A stretch of DNA of 10,843 nucleotides from Entrophospora sp. SA101 (taxonomy: Eukaryota > Glomeromycota > Glomeromycetes > Entrophosporales > Entrophosporaceae), in NCBI GenBank assembly GCA_958430865.1, contig CAUDNR010004581.1, forward strand, positions 19,610 through 30,452, given 5' to 3'. The position numbers and the translations under genes were made by a program. Within the stretch, counting starts at the first letter, position 1; each line of letters starts with the position of its first letter. This document shows positions 6,707 to 10,843 of this stretch, piece after piece. The notes beneath the pieces were generated by a model. That model did not search any database. It was not told the origin of the DNA and saw only the letters and a program-made list of their open reading frames with translations.

Positions 6707-7867
6707 ATGGCAAAAAGAGATTATTACGAAGTCCTGGGAACAAGCAAAGACGCCTCCGAAGCCGAAATCAAAAAAGCTTACCGAAAATTAGCTTTAAAAT
6801 ATCATCCTGACCGCTATGCTGGCAAACCCGAAAGTGAAAAAAAAGCCGCGGAGGAAAAATTTAAAGAAATTAACGAAGCCCATAGTGTCTTGTCGGACAA
6901 AGAAAAACGGCAAAATTATGACCGCTATGGACAGGCTGGCGCCGAAGGCTTTCAGACCGGAGCGGGCGGGGGATTTGAAGGATTTGAGGATGATGTTTCT
7001 TCTATATTCGGCAATATTTTTAAAGACATTTTTGGCGGGGGTCATTCCCGCAGAGAACGGACCACCGCCAGCGAATGACAACCCCGAAAAGGAGAAGATA
7101 TTTTGATTAAATTCACTTTGAATTTTAAAGAAGCCGCCTTAGGCACTACTCACCAAATAGTTCTTGTACTAGACAAAGCTTGCGTCCATTGTAAGCAAAC
7201 GGGTGCTTACTCGGAAAAACACATTTCCAAATGTTCGACTTGTAAAGGTAAAGGGGTCGTGCAAATGGTGCAAAGGACTTTTTTTGGGGAAAATATTTAC
7301 ACTCGGGCTACTTGCCCTGATTGTCAAGGCCGCGGGCAAGTAATTACCAAAAAATGCCCGGTCTGTTTAGGGAAAAAATTTACTAAGCAAAAAGAAACTA
7401 TTGCCATTGATATTCCGCGGGGTGTACAAGGCAAGCAACTGCGAATGAGAAACGCGGGTAATGATGGTTGATACGGAGCAGAAAAAGGGGATATTTACAT
7501 TGAAATTGAAGTAAAAAAACACCGTTATTTTCAACGGAAAGGAAACGACATTCACGTTGAACTTCCGATCTCATTTTTAGACGCCGTTTTGGGTAATTAT
7601 GTGGAAGTGATAACTCTTGAAGGCTTAGAAAAAATTCGGGTTCCGGCAGGCACCCAAAATGACGATTACTACACTTTAAAAAATCGGGGCTGTTATCTAG
7701 GCATTGGTCGCAGTTCCCGCGGTGATTTTTATATTCATTTTCAAGTAGTTATTCCCAAAAGACTTACCGAAGAGACCAAAGAAATTTTAAAAAGAATTGA
7801 ACAAGGAAGCAATTGAAAGCCCAATCATGATTTTATTGAAAAAAACAAAGACATTTTGAAAGAATAA
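6707..7867 (+). CDS. dnaJ: Co-chaperone DnaJ (Hsp40, type I)
   Basis: A 386-aa protein of normal DnaJ length, continuous only if TGA at residues 124, 255 and 370 is Trp. Domains in order: J domain 1-70 with HPD at 33-35; Gly/Phe-rich linker about 75-112; central zinc-finger region 159-224; C-terminal substrate-binding domains to the end. The four zinc motifs are C159-x2-C162, C176-x2-C179 (CSTCKGKG), C203-x2-C206 (CPDCQGRG) and C217-x2-C220; all eight cysteines are kept, but the first and last motifs lack part of the GxG ([16 protein letters not shown]). DnaJ stimulates the DnaK ATPase and delivers unfolded proteins in the cytoplasm. dnaK and grpE are not adjacent, and no CIRCE element is seen upstream; expression probably comes from the rpsO promoter. 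Confidence 0.95.
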
Positions 7868-7893
7868 AGCAATTTTAGTCCATTTCTTTTTTT

Positions 7894-7914
7894 AATTTTG
7901 GAACAAAATTTTTT
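7894..7914. terminator. Bidirectional terminator hairpin between dnaJ and the Nudix gene
   Basis: AATTTTG (7894-7900), loop GAA, CAAAATT (7904-7910), then a T run to 7914 on plus; on minus the stem is followed by a run of A-rich sequence and then lies just past the Nudix stop. Seven pairs, one of them G-C, flanked by T tracts on both sides (7886-7893 and 7911-7914). Placed between two convergent genes, as expected. Confidence 0.45.
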
Positions 7915-7927
7915 GAGTTTTTTCTTG

Positions 7928-8323
7928 CTATTCAATTCAAAAGGCAATAGCAAAAAAAAGCCTGTTGATAGCAAATTCATAATCTATTTGCTTAAATTTA
8001 ATATCAGTAATCTTCTCTAATTCTTTGATTTTTATCTCCCCCGAGTATTTATTAGCCTTAACAAGATAACCCGTATGGCTCTGATTTTTTCCAGAAAAAA
8101 CCTTTTCGGCAACTATTTTTAAGTTCTCAATTATTAAATTAGTCTCCTCAAAAACTTCTCTTTTAGCAGCCTCCTCGGGTGTTTCGTTCGGCTCTATTTT
8201 GCCACCTGGAAAAACTCAACAGTTCCATTTTTTTTCCAAGATTACCAGCAATTCGCCTTTTTCATTTTGGATAACTACTCGCACAAAACTTGGCAATCCA
8301 TTTTTTTCTGCCTTAGTAATCAT
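7928..8323 (-). CDS. Nudix hydrolase
   Basis: A 131-aa protein of typical single-domain Nudix size. The Nudix box lies at residues 41-63: GKIEPNE, then REVFEET at 55-61. It fits Gx5Ex7REUxEExGU, with Asn62 in place of the last Gly. The metal-binding REVFEE core is intact. Such enzymes hydrolyse nucleoside diphosphates linked to another group (oxidised dNTPs, ADP-ribose, dinucleotide polyphosphates); the VFPGG entry and small size fit the MutT/NTP-cleaning type, but the substrate cannot be told from sequence. Two TGA codons encode Trp (36 and 129). Convergent with dnaJ across a hairpin. Confidence 0.9.
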
Positions 8324-8373
8324 TTTTTATTTTTTCCTTATTGGTTATTTTTAATCTTTTTTACTTGCTATAC

Positions 8374-8683
8374 CTAAAATATACTTATAGCAAAATTATG
8401 AATGGTTCTCGTATACGCGCAAATATAAATATCTTGTATAATTTTTTTGGTTTTTTCATCTTCGAGATGAAAATTTATTAATGCTATTCCTTGCCAGGAA
8501 ACAACCCTAAATCTTTTGTCTTTAATTCCTCAAACTTATTGTTATATAAGAATTTAAACTTTGGAGACTAGTAAATTCGCTTAAATCAGCGGTGCTGTTT
8601 AGGTCTCTATTGCTGATATCTAAATATTTGATTTTGTTTTTTTTGGTGATTTGGTTGATATGTTGTTGTGCGTTGTTAGTCAT
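8374..8683 (-). pseudogene. Frameshifted leucine-rich-repeat-type gene
   Basis: From ATG 8683 a 53-codon frame begins MTNNAQQHINQITKK and continues with an LRR-like pattern (IKYLDISNRDL, LSEFTSLQSLN) before a TAA at 8522. A second coding-like frame, KDKRFRVVSWQGIALINF onward, runs to TAG 8374 but has no start. The intermediate frame reads YNNKFEELK, which is what an LRR should contain next. The three pieces join if one TA unit is dropped from TATATA at 8543-8548 and one base is added to the A run at 8521-8523, both slippage-type lesions. I infer one gene broken by two indels. Phase variation or sequencing error are alternatives. It starts 20 bases after the MazF-like gene on the same strand. 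Confidence 0.5.
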
Positions 8684-8703
8684 TATAATAAATTTTTTAA
8701 GAA

Positions 8704-9066
8704 TTATAATTTGGCCTGAAAGCTGCCAAATTTCAGTTTTAAGAGTTTAAATAATATCTCGTTAACCTTGGCTAGTTGCTCCTCATTTAAGCGGTTGACT
8801 GCTCGCCCGAGCAATCTTTCTTTGTCAATGCTTTTTATTTGGTCGACCATGACTTTGCCATTTCGCCCATTATCGGCTAAATTGGGAACAAATACTTCAA
8901 AGGGATAAATTGGCTTTAAAGTAGCGGAGCAAGGCATAACAATTACTCTTTTTCCTTCCTCATTATATCAATTATCCGAAATAATTACTCCTGGATGGTC
9001 GCCTTTTAGTTCAGTTCCAACAGTTTCCTCATCAAATTTTACTCAATAGACTTCTCCGTATTTGTA
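8704..9066 (-). CDS. MazF/PemK-type endoribonuclease-like protein, no canonical start codon
   Basis: A 120-codon frame that matches the MazF/PemK fold from end to end: an N-terminal GEVYWVKF strand, HPGVIIS, RVIVMPCSA, KPIYPFEV, GKVMVDQIKSIDKERL and a C-terminal helix. MazF proteins are type II toxin-antitoxin mRNA interferases. The conserved N-terminus begins immediately after the ileS stop codon TAA (9067-9069), in the same frame, with no ATG, GTG or TTG; the first Met codon is at 8937, which would remove the first two strands. Two residues important in the family differ: the Arg before Pro in the first loop is His (HPGVII), and the Thr of the second is Ser (CSA). No antitoxin gene lies beside it. 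It may be a decayed orphan, use an unusual start, or be reached by readthrough. Confidence 0.7.
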
Positions 9067-10206
9067 TTATTTTACATTATTGTCAAGCACTTTTCAGCAG
9101 CGAGAACAAGTTTCTTCTTTTAGTTCCTCGTAATTTCAGCAACGAACACAACGAGCAGCAGAGGTTTTTGCTACTTTTACTGTGTAATTTTGTTCCTCGT
9201 AAAAATCAGTTTGAGATTTTTTTTCTATAAATTTTATTTGGGCAATCAGCAGTAAACGGGCTAAATTCAATGAAGTGAACTGAGAAGTTTTTGCTTTTTC
9301 TTTCGGAATAACTAAAACTTGGGCTTGGGAGTTAGTATGAATTATTTTGGCCTGTCTGGCTTTTTCCAAAGCCGAAAAAATGTCTTGGCGTAATAAAAGA
9401 AAATCCTCAATTAATTCTGTGTTTGATTCCCCAGCGGTTAACAGAAATTGAGAATCAGGCAAAAATAGTACACTTTCTTTTTCGGCATAACCAAAGCTAA
9501 AAGGAATATTTTCGTATACTTCTTCCGCTAAAAAAGGCAAGAAAGGAGCAATGATTTTCAATAATCCGGCTAAAAGGTAATATAAAACCGTAATAATTTG
9601 TTTTCTCCGGGGGCTTTCTAAACTATCACAATATAAACTATCTTTGCTAATTTCCAAATAAAAAGAACTTAAATCATTGATACAAAAATGCAAAAGGGCT
9701 TGGTAAATTAAGTTAAAATTATATTTTTGGTAATTTTCTTGGCTGTAAACGGTTAATTTAGCTAACTTAGTTAAAACTCATTCATCTATTGGTTCTAATT
9801 CTTTGGCTAATTGATTTTCATTAGTTAAAGTGGAAAGATTGCCCAGAAGAAAGCGGCAAGTATTGCGAATTTTTTGGTAATTACCTTGAACTTCTTGGAG
9901 CAGAGGGATGCTAATTTTTATTTCTTTGGTAAAATCCGTGCTGGCTACTCATCAACGAACCACGTCAACGCCAAATTTTTCGACAATTTCGCTGGGCTCA
10001 ATAACATTACCTAAGGACTTTGACATTTTTCTTCCGGTCTCGTCCACCACAAACCCGTGCGTTACCACTTGCCGATAAGGAGGATTATTAGTTAAAATGG
10101 TAGAAGTAATAAGAGAAGAATTAAATCAACCCCGAAATTGGTCGTTGCCTTCTAGGTATAAGTCGGCTGGTCAATTACTTTCTTTTTTTTGCTTATCAAT
10201 TTTCAT
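9067..10206 (-). CDS. ileS: Isoleucyl-tRNA synthetase, C-terminal part only (5'-truncated or split)
   Basis: A 379-aa protein corresponding to roughly the last 40% of a 900-aa IleRS. It starts at ATG 10206, a dozen residues before [20 protein letters not shown] (13-32), and holds the KMSKS signature at 60-64 ([10 protein letters not shown]), the DVVRWWVASTDF and [13 protein letters not shown] runs, the helical anticodon-binding domain, and a C-terminal zinc finger with CVRCWN and CSRCW. The HIGH motif, the first half of the Rossmann fold and the CP1 editing domain are absent; no IleRS-like sequence is readable in the 54 bases upstream, and the next gene is a membrane protein. TGA occupies conserved Trp positions in RGWF, RWWVAS and the zinc finger. 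It cannot charge tRNA alone; either the rest is encoded elsewhere (split enzyme) or this is a remnant or breakpoint. Confidence 0.9.
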
Positions 10207-10260
10207 AAACCACTTTTTTCAAAATTATTGTCGTTTTTCAAACAAACATTAAGTTAATTT

Positions 10261-10843
10261 TTAACTTTCCAATTCCTTAATTTCAGTCTCTAACTGTTTA
10301 ATTTCTCCATTAGCGCTTAAAAATCTCACTAAATTATAAACCCAAAGCCCTAACGGAAGCAAAAAAGCCGCTATTATTCCTATTTTTCAAACAAGACTGA
10401 TAATAATGTTATGACCACCATAAACATAAGTCTCGGAAGTTAATATTTTAAAAAAATCCCTGATTACTTTGCCAAAAGGAATTTCCGTAGCTAATCCTGC
10501 TTCGGGATGGTTGAGAGCTTGAACTTTCAATTTTTCTTTAAGTTGGATTCAATAAATAAGATAGGTGATTAAAGGCAATAATCATTGTAAAACAGCAAGA
10601 TTAATAATAAATTGAATAAGATAACTATTTCTTTTGCTCTGTTTACGTCTTAGTTCTCTTGAAAGTATTCTCTTTTCGCCCTTATTTTTTTCGTTTTCTC
10701 ATTGCCTGTACTTTGTTTGATTTTGGTTCGGAGTTTGGGCTTGGCTAGTTTGATTTGGAGGTGCGTTTTCTCCTCTTTGTTTTTTTCCTAAACAAGAACG
10801 ACAAATTTTTCCTTCGTGAGCAGTTTCACCACCGAGAAACTCT
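10261..10843 (-). CDS. Membrane protein with N-terminal Cys-pair module and C-terminal coiled coil (N-terminus off the window)
   Basis: 193 residues are visible. The edge begins in LGGETAHEGKICRSCLGKKQ, the second half of the same zinc-ribbon-like module that ends the protein at 538-1026; the first cysteine pair should lie just beyond the window. A polar, Gln/Asn/Pro-rich linker (about visible residues 26-46), a basic stretch (EKRILSRELRRKQSKR), and two hydrophobic segments (about visible residues 73-92 and 146-173) follow. The protein ends in a short coiled coil (EIKQLETEIKELES) after LWVYN, much like the 111-aa protein at 2904. Four TGA codons encode Trp or fall at Trp-compatible positions. 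Function is unknown; the layout (cytoplasmic Cys module, membrane hairpin, zipper tail) suggests an inner-face scaffold or sensor, which is inference only. It lies 54 bases upstream of the ileS part. Confidence 0.75.
10773..10840 (-). repeat. Copy B of the 68-bp diverged direct repeat encoding the ETA-x-EGKIC module
   Basis: Matches 549-616 at 57 of 68 positions by eye, same strand and same reading frame. In protein terms the two copies share 17 of 22 residues, including both cysteines of the second pair. Confidence 0.75.

Noticed and set aside
6794..7106. Open frames of about 95 aa on both strands inside dnaJ
   Set aside because: Shadows of dnaJ; dnaJ is continuous and recognisable throughout once TGA is read as Trp.
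8374..8535. Independent small gene in the downstream frame
   Set aside because: It has no start codon after the upstream TAA, and its sequence continues the LRR-like frame once two slippage lesions are allowed for; treated as part of the broken gene.
10207..10260. Possible continuation of ileS upstream of ATG 10206
   Set aside because: An in-frame TAA lies about 27 bases upstream, and none of the three frames of this spacer resembles the IleRS sequence expected there.
1..10843. Genetic code 25 (UGA = Gly, Gracilibacteria and relatives)
   Set aside because: TGA falls on Trp sites in ileS and S16, not on conserved Gly sites.
1..10843. Phytoplasma origin, suggested by low GC and rearrangement
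   Set aside because: Phytoplasmas use UGA as stop; this sequence reads it as Trp.

Overview
The window reads as part of a small, AT-rich Mollicutes-type bacterial genome that uses genetic code 4 (UGA = Trp). Nearly every gene is interrupted by in-frame TGA codons under the standard code. In recognisable families these codons fall on tryptophan positions: the C-terminal half of isoleucyl-tRNA synthetase has TGA in the RGWF and RWWVAS motifs and in the Zn-finger CWN motif, and S16 has one before its GAQPT motif. Reading TGA as Trp turns about ten short open frames into full-length proteins. The family style (membrane proteins with short coiled coils and Cys pairs, a leucine-rich-repeat remnant, an orphan MazF-like gene, scattered housekeeping genes) would fit an endosymbiotic mycoplasma relative, for example the Mollicutes-related endobacteria of fungi. 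That placement is a guess from style, not a database match.

Layout. 1-477: 5' part of nusA (minus). 538-1026: a membrane protein ending in a four-cysteine zinc-ribbon-like domain. 1134-1349: a small one-TM protein (plus). 1412-2041: a CPBP (CAAX) intramembrane protease with an AG dinucleotide tract at its 5' coding end (minus). 2142-2674: a minus-strand unit tRNA-Trp(CCA)-rpmG-rpsP. 2728-2812: tRNA-Leu(GAG) on plus. 2904-3239: a small coiled-coil membrane protein (minus). 3335-4366: an alpha/beta hydrolase (plus). 4432-6213: a minus-strand unit tRNA-Asn, a membrane-anchored protein and a polytopic membrane protein. 6419-7867: rpsO-dnaJ (plus). 7928-8323: a Nudix hydrolase (minus). 8374-8683: a frameshifted leucine-rich-repeat gene remnant. 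8704-9066: a MazF/PemK-like gene with no normal start codon. 9067-10206: the C-terminal 40% of ileS. 10261-end: another membrane protein carrying the second half of the same Cys-pair module seen at 538.

The housekeeping genes (nusA, L33, S16, S15, dnaJ, three tRNAs, ileS) are normal but lie outside their usual operons, interleaved with lineage-specific membrane proteins. This points to a much-rearranged genome. The three most notable points are the ileS gene that starts abruptly just before its PADLYLEG motif, the MazF-like frame that follows the ileS stop codon in the same frame with no start codon, and the AG repeat behind two overlapping out-of-frame ATGs in the CPBP protease gene, an arrangement typical of phase-variable genes. 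No CRISPR array, rRNA, insertion sequence or prophage gene was seen.
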